This document shows, piece after piece, positions 55,519 to 64,000 of a DNA stretch of 64,000 nt. Positions within the stretch are counted from its first letter, which is position 1, and each line of letters starts with the position of its first letter. The stretch is from Pontibacter lucknowensis (GTDB taxonomy: Bacteria > Bacteroidota > Bacteroidia > Cytophagales > Hymenobacteraceae), in contig NZ_FTNM01000005.1 in the NCBI RefSeq assembly GCF_900156415.1, positions 310,001 through 374,000 of the forward strand, in the 5' to 3' direction. Both the position numbers and the translations under genes were made by a program. The notes under the pieces were generated by a model. It had not been told where the DNA came from. It was given only the letters and a program-made list of their open reading frames with translations, and did not search any database.

Positions 55519-56418
55519 ATGATCACACCACTACAGCCCGGCGACAAAATCGCCATCATCGCCACTGCCCGTCTTATCAGCCACGAAGAAATAGCTGCTG
55601 CCATCGACATACTCAAAGGCTGGGGGCTGGAAGTAGAAGTTGGCCCTACGGTAGGGGCGCAATATGGTGTGTTTGCCGGCGATGATGCTCTTCGCCTGCA
55701 GGACCTGCAGCAGGCCCTCGACTGCCCTGATATCAAGGCAATCATTTGTGCCCGCGGTGGCTACGGCACCACCCGCATTCTTGATCAGGTAGACTTCAGT
55801 CATTTTCAGAATCACCCGAAGTGGGTCGTAGGTTTCAGCGACATCACCTCCCTCCTCTGCCACATCCACAGTTTAGGTATAGAAAGCGTGCACGGGATTA
55901 TGCCCCTGCTCTTCCCGAAAGGCACTGAAGAAGCACTGGAGAGTCTGCGTCGCGTTCTCTTCGGCGAAAACCTGAGTTACAGCTCCGCTCCCCATACCTT
56001 TAACCGCACAGGTATAGCCGAAGGGCAACTGATAGGTGGTAACTTGGCGCTCCTGCATAACGTCTCCGGGACGAGCTCCGACTTCACGACCAAAGGCAAG
56101 ATTCTTTTTCTGGAAGATGTGGACGAGTACCTCTACAGCATCGACCGCATGATGGTTCACCTCGACCGTGCCGGTAAGCTAAAAGACCTGGCAGGCCTTA
56201 TAGTGGGCCACTTCAGTGACATGAAAGACAATGCTATACCTTTCGGCAAAGACGCCTACGAGATCATCGCCGAACACACTGGCAAGTATGACTACCCTGT
56301 TTGCTACGGCTTCCCAACCGGTCACGAGCCGGATAATCTGGCACTGGTTTGCGGGAGAAGAGCGAAGCTGGAAGTTGAGGAGAATGGGGCGAGCTTGGAG
56401 TATGTTTATTCTGTCTAA
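55519..56418 (+). CDS. ldcA: LD-carboxypeptidase (S66 family)
   Basis: Serine peptidase of 299 residues that trims D-Ala from murein tetrapeptides during peptidoglycan recycling; MccF-type immunity proteins share the fold. The triad reads Ser107 in GFSDITSLL, Glu199 in FLEDVDEY and His269 in GFPTGHEPDN. ICARGGYGTTR near 77-87 is the other S66 signature. No signal peptide, hence cytoplasmic. Confidence 0.92.
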   Translation: MITPLQPGDKIAIIATARLISHEEIAAAIDILKGWGLEVEVGPTVGAQYGVFAGDDALRLQDLQQALDCPDIKAIICARGGYGTTRILDQVDFSHFQNHPKWVVGFSDITSLLCHIHSLGIESVHGIMPLLFPKGTEEALESLRRVLFGENLSYSSAPHTFNRTGIAEGQLIGGNLALLHNVSGTSSDFTTKGKILFLEDVDEYLYSIDRMMVHLDRAGKLKDLAGLIVGHFSDMKDNAIPFGKDAYEIIAEHTGKYDYPVCYGFPTGHEPDNLALVCGRRAKLEVEENGASLEYVYSV

Positions 56419-56444
56419 CGGCAAAGTCCGGCCAATCACACTTT

Positions 56445-57002
56445 ATGTATAGGATAATCTTACTTTTTTTAGCTCTCTTTAGCTTAGGCTGCAGCACAGG
56501 CAGAATTGCGACAACCGCTAATACGAAACCTAATGAAACGATCGTATTTGGAAAACTTACACTGGATAGTAGCCGGCCGTTGGCTAGCGAAAAAATAGTG
56601 CTGCACTTTAATGAACGGCTTTGGGGAAAGCACACCGTCTGGCTGGACGAAAGCGGCTATTTTTACATGAAACTCCCGTTAGGCAATCATTTTCTTTCGC
56701 TGCTTGAATACCGAGATAATATTGGGTTCTATAAAAATTTACCTCCCAACTATATCTCAGTCAATCTCACTGAGCCTGAAAAGGTCTATTACATTGGCGA
56801 CATTTACTTGACCTGGACACCTGTTGAATTGGCTGATATGCGCCAGAACAAAGGGGTAGTTGGCGCAATAGCAGAAGCAGAAAAGAGGGGTGAATATGTA
56901 CCCGCTTCGGTTGAATCGTCACAGCAAACAGTTAATTTCTTTAAGCAGAAGTTTATTGGCAACCAAAAGGAGATCGTGACTGAACTCGTAACAATAGAAT
57001 AG
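56445..57002 (+). CDS. Hypothetical lipoprotein
   Basis: A 185-residue protein with lipoprotein signal: MYRIILLFLALFSLGC, Cys16. The mature part starts with a beta-rich domain (IVFGKLTLDSSRPLASEKIVLHFN, VWLDESGYFYMKLPLGNHFLSLL) that resembles carbohydrate-binding or DUF2846-like folds, and then a helical tail (GVVGAIAEAEKRGEYVPASVES). Not recognised with confidence. It starts 26 bp after ldcA and may be co-transcribed. Confidence 0.68.
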   Translation: MYRIILLFLALFSLGCSTGRIATTANTKPNETIVFGKLTLDSSRPLASEKIVLHFNERLWGKHTVWLDESGYFYMKLPLGNHFLSLLEYRDNIGFYKNLPPNYISVNLTEPEKVYYIGDIYLTWTPVELADMRQNKGVVGAIAEAEKRGEYVPASVESSQQTVNFFKQKFIGNQKEIVTELVTIE

Positions 57003-57073
57003 CTCCGCTTAAAGCAAGGTCAGAGTAAACTATACTGAGAAATAGGCAGCATGTACCTCGATTGTAGCGTTCA

Positions 57074-57781
57074 TTACGCTGCCTTATCAATTCCCTTGGC
57101 TCTTACCTGGCTGTAATAGTTACAAATCCCGTTCAGCACGCATTTTTCACACTTTGGATAGGACCAGGTACATACCTTCTGCCCGTGCCAGAACAGGTGC
57201 TTGTGGAAGTTGAATAGCTCAGTGGCATCTTTGGGGAGCATTTCCAGCAACACATCATGGGCTTTATTAGCTGTAATCTTGGCACCGATAAGGCCCACCC
57301 GCTGGCTCACCCGAAACACGTGCGTATCGACGGGCAGTACTGGTTTCTTAAAGTTGAATAGCAGCAGCAAGGTAGCCGTTTTTGGTCCTACACCGGGTAG
57401 CCTAGTTAGCCAGGCCATGGCTTCGTCTATGGGCAGGTCGGCCAAAAAGTCAATGTTTATCTCCCCTCTGTCCTCTTTGATCATGCGTAACGTCTGCTGT
57501 ATCTGCGGGGCTTTCTGCAAAGGGTAGCGGGTGGTGCTCACTGCGTCGGCGAGTTCATCCTCCGGGGCGTTCAATACGCCTTCCCAGTCTCCGAAGCGCT
57601 CCAGCATGGTATAGTAGGCCTGCTGCTCATCGGCGTGGTTAGTGCGGTGCGAGAGCATGGTCGAGATTAATTCATGCATATGGCTACGGCGTGGGTCAAG
57701 CACCAGACGCTTATACTCCTGGTTCAGCAGTTCGTGCGTTATCACTATTTTTTCTTCAGCAGGTAGTTCGTATCCTTCCAT
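57074..57781 (-). CDS. nth: Endonuclease III-family DNA glycosylase
   Basis: HhH-GPD base-excision glycosylase, 235 residues. The helix-hairpin-helix LPGVGPKTA is at 128-136 with Lys134 in the place of the catalytic lysine, and Asp152 in VDTHVFRV. The [4Fe-4S] loop is Cys204-x6-Cys211-x2-Cys214-x5-Cys220. The usual LLSAQATD segment is MLSHRTNHAD here, which marks a divergent subgroup, so the damaged-base range may differ from E. coli Nth. Divergent from the next gene. Confidence 0.88.
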   Translation of the reverse strand: MEGYELPAEEKIVITHELLNQEYKRLVLDPRRSHMHELISTMLSHRTNHADEQQAYYTMLERFGDWEGVLNAPEDELADAVSTTRYPLQKAPQIQQTLRMIKEDRGEINIDFLADLPIDEAMAWLTRLPGVGPKTATLLLLFNFKKPVLPVDTHVFRVSQRVGLIGAKITANKAHDVLLEMLPKDATELFNFHKHLFWHGQKVCTWSYPKCEKCVLNGICNYYSQVRAKGIDKAA

Positions 57782-57971
57782 TTCTTGCCAGGTTTAGCCC
57801 GGTAATAATTAACGGTTTTATACAAATGGCGTTACTGCCGTTAATAGGGTTATTATCACCAAAGTACATGTTAGAACATTTATTCAGAAAAATTGTAATA
57901 TATCAGAACAAATTGTTCCAATTACCGCTATACCTGTAGTCTCAGCTCAAAACGGCATTAGCTTTCATTTT

Positions 57972-58664
57972 ATGCAAATTAAATTCTTAGGAACAGGGGG
58001 TGCCTTTGACATCGATTATCTGAACTCTGCCGCTTTGGTGACAGTGCGGGGAAAGTGTGTGTTGATTGACTGTGGCTTTACAACATACCAGACGCTGGTG
58101 CACAAAAACCTGCTGCACCGAGTAGACTATATCCTGCTCACACATCTGCACAACGACCACTGCGGCAGTCTGGCCAATCTGCTGCTGCACAAGCATGTAG
58201 TAGACAAAGCTCCAAAGCCAACCATCCTGTACCCAACAGACCAGTTCAAGGCGCAGGTATACGAGTTCCTGAAAATACAGGTGAAGAACCCTGACAAGTA
58301 CGCTGAGTTCGTTCCGCTTGACCGTTTCGAAGGTATAAAGGCCGTTGATACCTATGGTCTGCACTCAGAGGGACTCCAGTCATTTGCCTACATTTTTGAA
58401 GAGGAAGAAAACCGTATCGTATACTCAGGCGATCTTGGCAAACCCGATGTGCTTTTTGACAAACTGAGTCGCATGCCTTCGCTGCCTACCTGCGTGTATC
58501 ACGACATTACCTTCAACCCCGAAAACACGGGCCATACCTTTTACAAAAAGCTGCTCCCCTACATGAACGGCGTAGAAATGTTCGGCTACCACTGTGACCC
58601 TACCCAGAACCCGGGGGACAACCCAATCAGGCTGGTGTTTTACCAAAAAGACCTTTTGGCTTAA
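57972..58664 (+). CDS. MBL-fold metallo-hydrolase
   Basis: Metallo-beta-lactamase-fold hydrolase of 230 residues. The di-metal motif is HLHNDH with His58, His60, Asp62 and His63; DCGF at 33-36, YSGDLGKPDV and FGYHCD near the C-terminus supply the other ligands. The GTGGAFD start resembles RNase Z-like or cAMP-phosphodiesterase-like branches, but the RNase Z arm is missing. Substrate is not predictable. Confidence 0.87.
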   Translation: MQIKFLGTGGAFDIDYLNSAALVTVRGKCVLIDCGFTTYQTLVHKNLLHRVDYILLTHLHNDHCGSLANLLLHKHVVDKAPKPTILYPTDQFKAQVYEFLKIQVKNPDKYAEFVPLDRFEGIKAVDTYGLHSEGLQSFAYIFEEEENRIVYSGDLGKPDVLFDKLSRMPSLPTCVYHDITFNPENTGHTFYKKLLPYMNGVEMFGYHCDPTQNPGDNPIRLVFYQKDLLA

Positions 58665-58753
58665 AGCATTTCAAAAAGCTTGTATCCAATTAGGCAAAAC
58701 ATGTGTATCAATTTTAGGTTAATGCTGCAATACTGCACAAAACCAGTTGGCAC

Positions 58754-59416
58754 ATGACGTTCATAATGACTTTTCGCTCTAAGCATAAGCTACCTTTCAT
58801 GCGCAGGCCACTGCACATGGCCTACATGGGTACTTTCATAGCTTTCCTGGCATATACAGGCTTTACCACACCTGACCTGCTCAACTGGCTCCTCGAAAAC
58901 TCCCTTACACTCTCTGTTGTCATCTTACTGGCTGCGTTTTACAATATTTTCCGCTTCACCGATACCAGCTATACCTTGGTTTTCCTGTTCATGATGCTGC
59001 ATGTGTACGGCAGCTATTACCAGTATGCCGACAACCCTTTTGGTGAGTGGATGAAAGGGCAATTTAATTTCCAGCGCAACCACTACGACCGCATTGTGCA
59101 CTTCGGCTTTGGTTTACTGCTCACATATCCCATTTATGAAATTGCAAGACGTGGTTTTAGCCTGAGTGTGTTCCTGAGCAGTGTGCTCACGCTATCGCTC
59201 GTTCTGTCGCTGAGTGCTGTTTATGAAATCGTGGAGTGGATCGTGGCTGACCTCGTGTACGATGGGGACGAGCAAGGCATGGCTTACCTGGGAATGCAGG
59301 GCGATATCTGGGATGCACAAAAGGACATGGTACTCGCCTTTCTGGGAGCCAGTATTGCCATCGGGGTTGCCATTGTGCTCCGCAAGCGCACAGCTCCGTC
59401 AACTAACAGAGATTAA
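58754..59416 (+). CDS. DUF2238 (YjdF-like) membrane protein
   Basis: Inner-membrane protein of 220 residues with about six helices. FRFTDTSYTLVFLFMMLHVYGSYY, RNHYDRIVHFGFGLLL and the C-terminal AVYEIVEWI, GMQGDIWDAQKDM are conserved features of DUF2238; the charged DIWDAQKDM loop and His residues could bind metal. No function is known. An ATG at 58766 is an alternative start. Ends at a strong terminator shared with the OmpA gene. Confidence 0.85.
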   Translation: MTFIMTFRSKHKLPFMRRPLHMAYMGTFIAFLAYTGFTTPDLLNWLLENSLTLSVVILLAAFYNIFRFTDTSYTLVFLFMMLHVYGSYYQYADNPFGEWMKGQFNFQRNHYDRIVHFGFGLLLTYPIYEIARRGFSLSVFLSSVLTLSLVLSLSAVYEIVEWIVADLVYDGDEQGMAYLGMQGDIWDAQKDMVLAFLGASIAIGVAIVLRKRTAPSTNRD

Positions 59417-59425
59417 TCAAACAAA

Positions 59426-59463
59426 AAAAGCCGGCTATACCTGAGGTGGTATAGCCGGCTTTT
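59426..59463. terminator. Terminator with CTATACC/GGTATAG inverted pair
   Basis: AAAAGCCGGCTATACC, TGAGGT loop, GGTATAGCCGGCTTTT: perfect 16-bp stem with flanking A- and T-runs. Confidence 0.93.
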
Positions 59464-59481
59464 CTACTGATTCTTAATTAA

Positions 59482-60147
59482 TTACAGATCACCACGTTCT
59501 GCGGCTTTCTTCATTTTTTCGTTTGCAAAGATCGCGATCTCTACACGACGGTTTGCCTGACGACCGGATGCTGTAGAGTTGTCAGCTACCGGATGGTCAA
59601 ATGCCCAACCCTGCGTTGTGATACGGTTACGGGCAACACCCTGCTGGGTAGCATAGCCCGCAACTGACTCAGCACGTCGCTCTGACAGACGCTGGTTCAG
59701 CTCACGGCTACCGGTGTTGTCAGTGTGGCCTTCGATGATGATGTTCGTATCTTCATACTTCTTCAGCGTAGTTGCCAGTTTCTGGATGTCAGCCTGCGCA
59801 TTTGGGCGAAGCTCAGCAGAATTCACATCGAAAAGGATACCTGAGTCGAAGGTGATTTTGATACCCTCACCTACTCGTTCTACTTTAGCGTTCTCCAGGT
59901 CACGACGCAGCTCTTCGGCCTGCTTATCCATACGACGGCCAATCAGGGCACCGGCCGTACCACCCACGGCAGCACCAATGATGGCGCCCGCCGCTGTGTT
60001 ACCAGCTACTTTACCAATCACACCACCTACTACAGCACCACCACCAGCACCAATAGCACCGCCTTTGGCCGTACGACTGGCATTACAAGATGTAAATAAG
60101 AAACCGATTACGGCTAGAGCCAGGAAATAAATTCTGATATGTTTCAT
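59482..60147 (-). CDS. OmpA family lipoprotein with glycine zipper
   Basis: Outer-membrane-associated lipoprotein of 221 residues, Cys21 in FTSC. After it comes a glycine-zipper stretch at about 30-70 (GAIGAGGGAVVGGVIGKVAG, AAGAIIGAAVGG), then a short charged linker, then a C-terminal OmpA-like peptidoglycan-binding domain (about 105-210) with IIEGHTDNTGSRELNQ. It probably tethers the outer membrane to murein. The gene behind it is a close paralogue, so the pair is a tandem duplication. No terminator is seen between its start and the upstream gene's terminator. Confidence 0.9.
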   Translation of the reverse strand: MKHIRIYFLALAVIGFLFTSCNASRTAKGGAIGAGGGAVVGGVIGKVAGNTAAGAIIGAAVGGTAGALIGRRMDKQAEELRRDLENAKVERVGEGIKITFDSGILFDVNSAELRPNAQADIQKLATTLKKYEDTNIIIEGHTDNTGSRELNQRLSERRAESVAGYATQQGVARNRITTQGWAFDHPVADNSTASGRQANRRVEIAIFANEKMKKAAERGDL

Positions 60148-60408
60148 GTTCTTGTTTTTTAATTTTCAATTATAGTTGTCAGATTAAGCCCTTAATACTC
60201 TAAATGTGTTAAAATGTTGTATCTGGATATAGCAGTTGAACAGAACCTATACCACAAGTAATTGTTAACCAGCACGTTGCCCAAACCCCTACACCAGCTT
60301 CATTAGACAAACTATATACGTAAACCAACGGGAGAATATTCAAAAGTAGCCTGCAGGCAGCGCTGGCAGCCTGTTAAGAGGTTTTTTAGTTAAAACATGT
60401 TGCATAAA

Positions 60409-60443
60409 AAAGCGCCTGCCAGGTATACCCGGCAGGCGCTTTA
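60409..60443 (-). terminator. Terminator of the upstream OmpA paralogue
   Basis: On the minus strand: AAAGCGCCTGCC, loop GGGTATACCT, GGCAGGCGCTTTTTT. Shows that the two OmpA genes have separate transcripts. The rest of 60148-60408 has no gene. Confidence 0.9.
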
Positions 60444-60465
60444 GAACAAGTGCTATACCTGTAGC

Positions 60466-61227
60466 TTATTTTATCTCACCACTTTCGGCAGCTTTCTTCA
60501 GCTCCTCGCTTGCAATGATGATGATCTCTACACGACGGTTTTGCGCACGGCCTTCCGCAGTCGTGTTGTCAGCAATCGGCTGGTCAAAGGCGTAGCCTTT
60601 CGCCTGCATGCGAGATGCGTCTACTCCACGGGTACGGGCATAGTTGGCAACAGCCTGCGCACGACGCTCCGACAGTCCCTGGTTTAACTCACGACTACCA
60701 GTGTTGTCGGTGTGGCCTTCGATGATGATGTTCGTGCCTTCGTATTTTTGAAGTGTGTTTACCAGGCCGTCAATGTCTTTCTTAGCATTGGCGCTCAGTT
60801 CAGCAGAGTTAACGGCAAACAGAATACCCGAGTCGAAGTTGATACGGATAGCCTCGCCCACACGCTCGATCTTCGCATTCTCCATGCTTTTCTCCAGTTC
60901 CTCGGCCTGCTTGTCCATACGGCGACCGATAACGGCGCCTGTGGCACCACCCACGGCAGCACCTATAATGGCACCCGCCGCTGTGTTGCCCATGCGGTTA
61001 CCAATAATACCACCTACTACAGCGCCGGAACCAGCTCCGATAATACCGCCCTTAGTGGTTTTATTCATACCTGTCTTCTCTTCGCCGGTAGTAGAAGTTT
61101 CGGTTCTGTTACCTGTTGTAGTTGAGGTGTCGCCTGTACCAGAAGTAGTCGGACGTGTAGTCTGGCAGGAAGTGAACAGCATGGTTACAGCCAGCATCGA
61201 TGTCAACGATAGTTTTACTAGTTTCAT
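60466..61227 (-). CDS. OmpA family lipoprotein with glycine zipper (paralogue)
   Basis: 253 residues, closely similar to the neighbouring OmpA lipoprotein over the glycine zipper and OmpA domain (for example GNTAAGAIIGAAVGG, RRMDKQAEELE, IIEGHTDNTGSRELNQ). It differs by a Ser/Thr/Gly-rich insertion of about 30 residues after the lipidated Cys21 (FTSC) and a different C-terminal tail (EELKKAAESGEIK). Probable peptidoglycan-binding outer-membrane lipoprotein. Confidence 0.9.
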   Translation of the reverse strand: MKLVKLSLTSMLAVTMLFTSCQTTRPTTSGTGDTSTTTGNRTETSTTGEEKTGMNKTTKGGIIGAGSGAVVGGIIGNRMGNTAAGAIIGAAVGGATGAVIGRRMDKQAEELEKSMENAKIERVGEAIRINFDSGILFAVNSAELSANAKKDIDGLVNTLQKYEGTNIIIEGHTDNTGSRELNQGLSERRAQAVANYARTRGVDASRMQAKGYAFDQPIADNTTAEGRAQNRRVEIIIIASEELKKAAESGEIK

Positions 61228-61418
61228 AGTCTTGTAATAAATTTGAAAAATGGTTTTTGGTTGATAGTAGTATTAGTTATTCTTAGTATTTGTGCTTTCG
61301 CAATACTAATGCCAAACTTAGGCACAATATTGTGCTTTACCCAAACTATTACTTTCCTAAACTGAAAAAGTTTGTTTGCACCCGTTCAGCTTATATTTTG
61401 TCGTGTTTGAGTACCACC

Positions 61419-61450
61419 AAAAAAGCCTGTCAGCAATACTAACAGGCTTT
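61419..61450 (-). terminator. Terminator of accD
   Basis: On the minus strand: AAAGCCTGT, loop, ACAGGCTTTTTTGG. Lies 29 bp beyond the accD stop. Confidence 0.88.
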
Positions 61451-61478
61451 TCTGCTCTATTATTTTAATCCAATCCGC

Positions 61479-62381
61479 TTATGCCGATTTGGCGGCTTTC
61501 TGCGTTTTGGCTGTTCCGTTTTTTTCTTCTGTAACAGGCATGATCATGCCCAGCAGATCTACCAGGCGCTGCTTCAGTTCCTTGCGGTCCACGATGAAGT
61601 CCAGAAAGCCATGCTCCAGTACGAACTCCGCACTCTGGAATCCTTTCGGGAGGTCTTTTCCGATCGTTTCTTTGATAACACGCGGACCGGCAAATCCGAT
61701 CAACGCACCCGGCTCGGCAATGTTGAAGTCGCCCAGCATGGCATAAGATGCCGTTACACCACCTGTGGTAGGATCCGTAAGCATCGAGATATAAGGTAGT
61801 TTCTCCTCTGAAAGAAGCGCCAGTTTTGCAGAAGTCTTGGCCATCTGCATCAGCGAGAAGCCAGCCTCCATCATACGGGCACCTCCTGACTTGGAGATCA
61901 TCATGAAAGGTGTGCGCGTCTTGCGGGCGTGATCGATGGCGCGGGCAATCTTCTCACCCACCACTGATCCCATAGAGCCACCGATGTAGGCAAAGTCCAT
62001 ACAGGCGATGGTGATGTCCTTGCCACCGGACTTACCATAGGCAGTGCGCACAGCATCTTTCAAACCTGTCTTGCGTTGGGTTTCTGCGGTACGCTGTGGG
62101 TATGGCTTGGAATCCACAAAGTTGAGCGGATCACCCGAGGTCATATCCTCGTCCATCTCCGTAAACTTGTTGTCGTCGAACAGGATGGCGAAATACTCCT
62201 TTGAACCAACACGGTCGTGGTAGTTGCACTTCACGCAGGTCTTCAGGTTTTTGCGGTGCTCGGTCATGCTAGTCACTGTCTTGCAATCCGGGCACTTAAA
62301 CCACAAGCCGTCCGGAGTTTCCTTTTTCTCCTCTGTCGGTGTGATAATTCCTTTTTCTACTCGTTTAAACCAAGGCATCAT
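61479..62381 (-). CDS. accD: Acetyl-CoA carboxylase carboxyltransferase subunit beta
   Basis: Carboxyltransferase beta subunit that with AccA moves the carboxyl group from biotin to acetyl-CoA, the committed step of fatty acid synthesis. 300 residues with an N-terminal zinc ribbon of Cys30, Cys33, Cys49, Cys52 and a crotonase-fold body ([48 protein letters not shown]). The C-terminal tail is basic and short. The start may be either of two tandem ATG codons. Confidence 0.95.
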   Translation of the reverse strand: MMPWFKRVEKGIITPTEEKKETPDGLWFKCPDCKTVTSMTEHRKNLKTCVKCNYHDRVGSKEYFAILFDDNKFTEMDEDMTSGDPLNFVDSKPYPQRTAETQRKTGLKDAVRTAYGKSGGKDITIACMDFAYIGGSMGSVVGEKIARAIDHARKTRTPFMMISKSGGARMMEAGFSLMQMAKTSAKLALLSEEKLPYISMLTDPTTGGVTASYAMLGDFNIAEPGALIGFAGPRVIKETIGKDLPKGFQSAEFVLEHGFLDFIVDRKELKQRLVDLLGMIMPVTEEKNGTAKTQKAAKSA

Positions 62382-62462
62382 AATCGTATCGGTCGTGCGT
62401 ACCGCACATTAAATGGTTGTTCTGCCATACTCCTCTGTACCAGTTTCAGGCAGATTTGGGCA

Positions 62463-62493
62463 CAAATATAGCCTGCTTCGGATTACTCACAAA
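62463..62493 (-). promoter_or_regulatory. Promoter for accD
   Basis: On the minus strand: TTTG (62490-62493), 19 bp, TATATTTG (62463-62470). A full match to the Bacteroidota consensus, about 80 bp before the accD start. Confidence 0.65.
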
Positions 62494-62550
62494 GGAGCTA
62501 CTCCAAAGCAGGCTGTAAAATTAGTTAATAATCAGCAGTTCTGCTACAGA

Positions 62551-63609
62551 TTAAGCAAGTGTAATGTCATTGGCCAGGTATACGTCCTGAATCGCGTTCA
62601 GAAGTTCCACTCCCACTTTCATATCTTTCTGGAACGCCTTACGGCCTGATATTAAGCCCATACCGCCTGCACGCTTGTTGATAACAGCTGTGCGCACAGC
62701 ATCTGCCAGGTCAGACTCTCCTTTTGACTCACCACCTGAGTTGATCAGACCGGCACGGCCCATGTAGCAGTTGGCTACCTGGTAGCGAGCCAGGTCAATT
62801 GGGTTGTCAGAAGAAAGCTCTGAGTACATCTTCTCGTGCGTCTTGCCAAAGCCGATCGCCTTAAAGCCACCGTTATTCTCAGGAAGCTTCTGCTTGATGA
62901 TGTCCGCCTGGATGGTGACGCCCAGGTGGTTTGCCTGTGCTGTCAGGTCGGCGGCTACGTGGTAGTCTACACCATCTTTCTTGAAGGCGTTGTTGCGGGT
63001 ATAGCACCACAGGATGGTGGCCATACCTAGCTGATGCGCTCTTTCAAAAGCTTCGGCCACCTCGATGATCTGACGGGAAGACTCTTCAGACCCGAAGTAG
63101 ATGGTAGCACCAACCGCCGTAGCACCCAGGTTCCAGGCCTCGTCCACAGAGCCAAACATGATCTGGTCATACTTGTTCGGGTAGGTCATCAGCTCGTTGT
63201 GGTTGATCTTCACCACGAACGGAATCTTGTGCGCATACTTTCTGGACATCATCGCCAGGTTACCGAAGGTAGTCGCCACGGCGTTGCAGCCACCTTCAAT
63301 GGCTAATTTGATGATGTTCTCTGGGTCGAAATAGATAGGGTTTGGGGCGAAAGAAGCACCTGCGGTGTGCTCGATGCCCTGGTCAACAGGCAGGATGGAC
63401 AAATAACCTGTGCCAGCCAGACGGCCGTGGTTGAAAAGCTGCTGCAGGCTGCGCAATACCTGCGGGTTACGGTTTGACTGAGAGAACACACGGTCCACAA
63501 AGTCAGGGCCCGGTGCATGGATCAGGTCTTTGGAGATTGTTTTGCTTTCATACTGAAGCAGGTTTTCCGCTTCAGAACCTAGTAAGGAAACGATGTTATC
63601 GTACGACAT
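62551..63609 (-). CDS. fbaB: Class I fructose-bisphosphate aldolase (DhnA/FbaB type)
   Basis: Glycolytic/gluconeogenic aldolase forming a Schiff base, 352 residues. The archaeal/FbaB-type pattern is seen in [41 protein letters not shown] and the C-terminal phosphate-binding [12 protein letters not shown]. It is the metal-independent DhnA-like enzyme, not the zinc class II form. A -7-like TATATTTG (minus) is at 63655-63662 without a clear -33. Confidence 0.92.
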   Translation of the reverse strand: MSYDNIVSLLGSEAENLLQYESKTISKDLIHAPGPDFVDRVFSQSNRNPQVLRSLQQLFNHGRLAGTGYLSILPVDQGIEHTAGASFAPNPIYFDPENIIKLAIEGGCNAVATTFGNLAMMSRKYAHKIPFVVKINHNELMTYPNKYDQIMFGSVDEAWNLGATAVGATIYFGSEESSRQIIEVAEAFERAHQLGMATILWCYTRNNAFKKDGVDYHVAADLTAQANHLGVTIQADIIKQKLPENNGGFKAIGFGKTHEKMYSELSSDNPIDLARYQVANCYMGRAGLINSGGESKGESDLADAVRTAVINKRAGGMGLISGRKAFQKDMKVGVELLNAIQDVYLANDITLA

Positions 63610-63903
63610 TTTTTTAAATAGTTTTTAATAAAAGGGACGTATTGAATTGCAGGACAAATATATAATGCTTTTTGAATACTTCAGAAAATATCCTAACTAC
63701 TCTTGTAAGTGGCGCATTGCTGCCTCCACATACCGTTTCCGACCTCAAAATGTTGCTCTAATTACAGCACTAAATTCACCTGTCTCATATCTCCAAACTA
63801 CCCCTGCACCAACTACTCCAGGTATAGCCGAGTTCTTAAACCTAACCGAGGCCGCTACTCGTTATACAATACACTAGGTATAAGCAGATTAAGCATCAAA
63901 AAC
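63610..63903. other. Gene-free intergenic region
   Basis: Divergent gap between the aldolase and a lipoprotein gene. A 76-codon plus frame at 63647-63877 has no coding character. Two CAGGTATAG/TAGGTATAAG motifs lie at about 63822 and 63876. Confidence 0.5.
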
Positions 63904-64000
63904 ATGAAACACAACCTTATCAGGAACGCTTGGCTGCCACTCCTGCTCTTGTTGGCAGGTATAGCGGCATGCTCATCTTCCACCCAGATCATGGGATCCT
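63904..64000 (+). CDS. Lipoprotein (5' end only, runs off window)
   Basis: ATG at 63904 begins a lipoprotein signal: MKHNLIRNAWLPLLLLLAGI, then AAC with the lipidated Cys23. Only 32 residues are inside the window, so the product cannot be identified. The lipobox codons themselves contain an AGGTATAG motif. Confidence 0.7.
   Translation, partial: MKHNLIRNAWLPLLLLLAGIAACSSSTQIMGS

Noticed and set aside
63647..63877. A 76-codon plus-strand frame before the last gene
   Set aside because: Low coding character, no upstream signal and no domain; treated as intergenic.

Overview
The window is a 64 kb piece of chromosome from a Bacteroidota bacterium, most likely of the Cytophagales (Hymenobacteraceae, Pontibacter-like). 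This is inferred from a type IX secretion C-terminal domain, Bacteroidota-type promoters (TTTG, about 19 bases, TAnnTTTG), few Shine-Dalgarno sites, a monomeric isocitrate dehydrogenase, a short NuoG and a CarboxypepD_reg-like surface protein. No rRNA, tRNA, CRISPR array or prophage was seen. Genes at both window edges are cut.

Layout. 1-13 kb: the 5' part of monomeric isocitrate dehydrogenase (minus), two neighbouring SGNH esterases (one lipoprotein, one type IX cargo), a phosphoribosyltransferase/dienelactone hydrolase pair, endonuclease V, a small GxxExxY element bounded by 55-bp inverted repeats, ClpB, a fungal-type cytosine deaminase, a SpoIIAA-like protein, a secreted esterase and a DUF1275 membrane protein. 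13-22 kb: HupE/UreJ protein, M1 metallopeptidase, type II NADH dehydrogenase, a CarboxypepD_reg protein, an ArsR regulator, a YjjG nucleotidase, PruA, and a RAYT (REP-associated tyrosine transposase) between perfect 48-bp inverted repeats. 22-38 kb: a complete 14-subunit complex I set, split after nuoJ by a terminator, a patch of REP-like hairpins and an opposed lipoprotein gene; nuoKLMN then resume. 38-64 kb: aspS, a GDPD/GT22/GtrA membrane-lipid or glycan cluster, DUF937, tadA, sodA, dsbD, a CNNM/CorC transporter, gamma carbonic anhydrase, a radical SAM enzyme, ridA, a porin, an AbgT transporter, LD-carboxypeptidase, nth, an MBL hydrolase, a DUF2238 protein, two OmpA lipoproteins, accD, class I aldolase and the start of a lipoprotein.

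Functionally this is mainly core metabolism: respiration through both proton-pumping complex I and non-pumping NDH-2, proline/glutamate oxidation feeding NADH, oxidative-stress defence, and envelope maintenance.

The most unusual signals are not genes. The heptamer AGGTATA (either strand) occurs about 100 times by eye, against about 8 expected, in all reading contexts, and is often paired head-to-head in terminator hairpins in the way DNA-uptake sequences are in other phyla. The GxxExxY gene sits in an inverted-repeat element carrying AGGAT iterons at helical spacing, and end-like relics of it lie at 31.0 and 51.3 kb. Coordinates and hairpins were read by eye; no database search was run.
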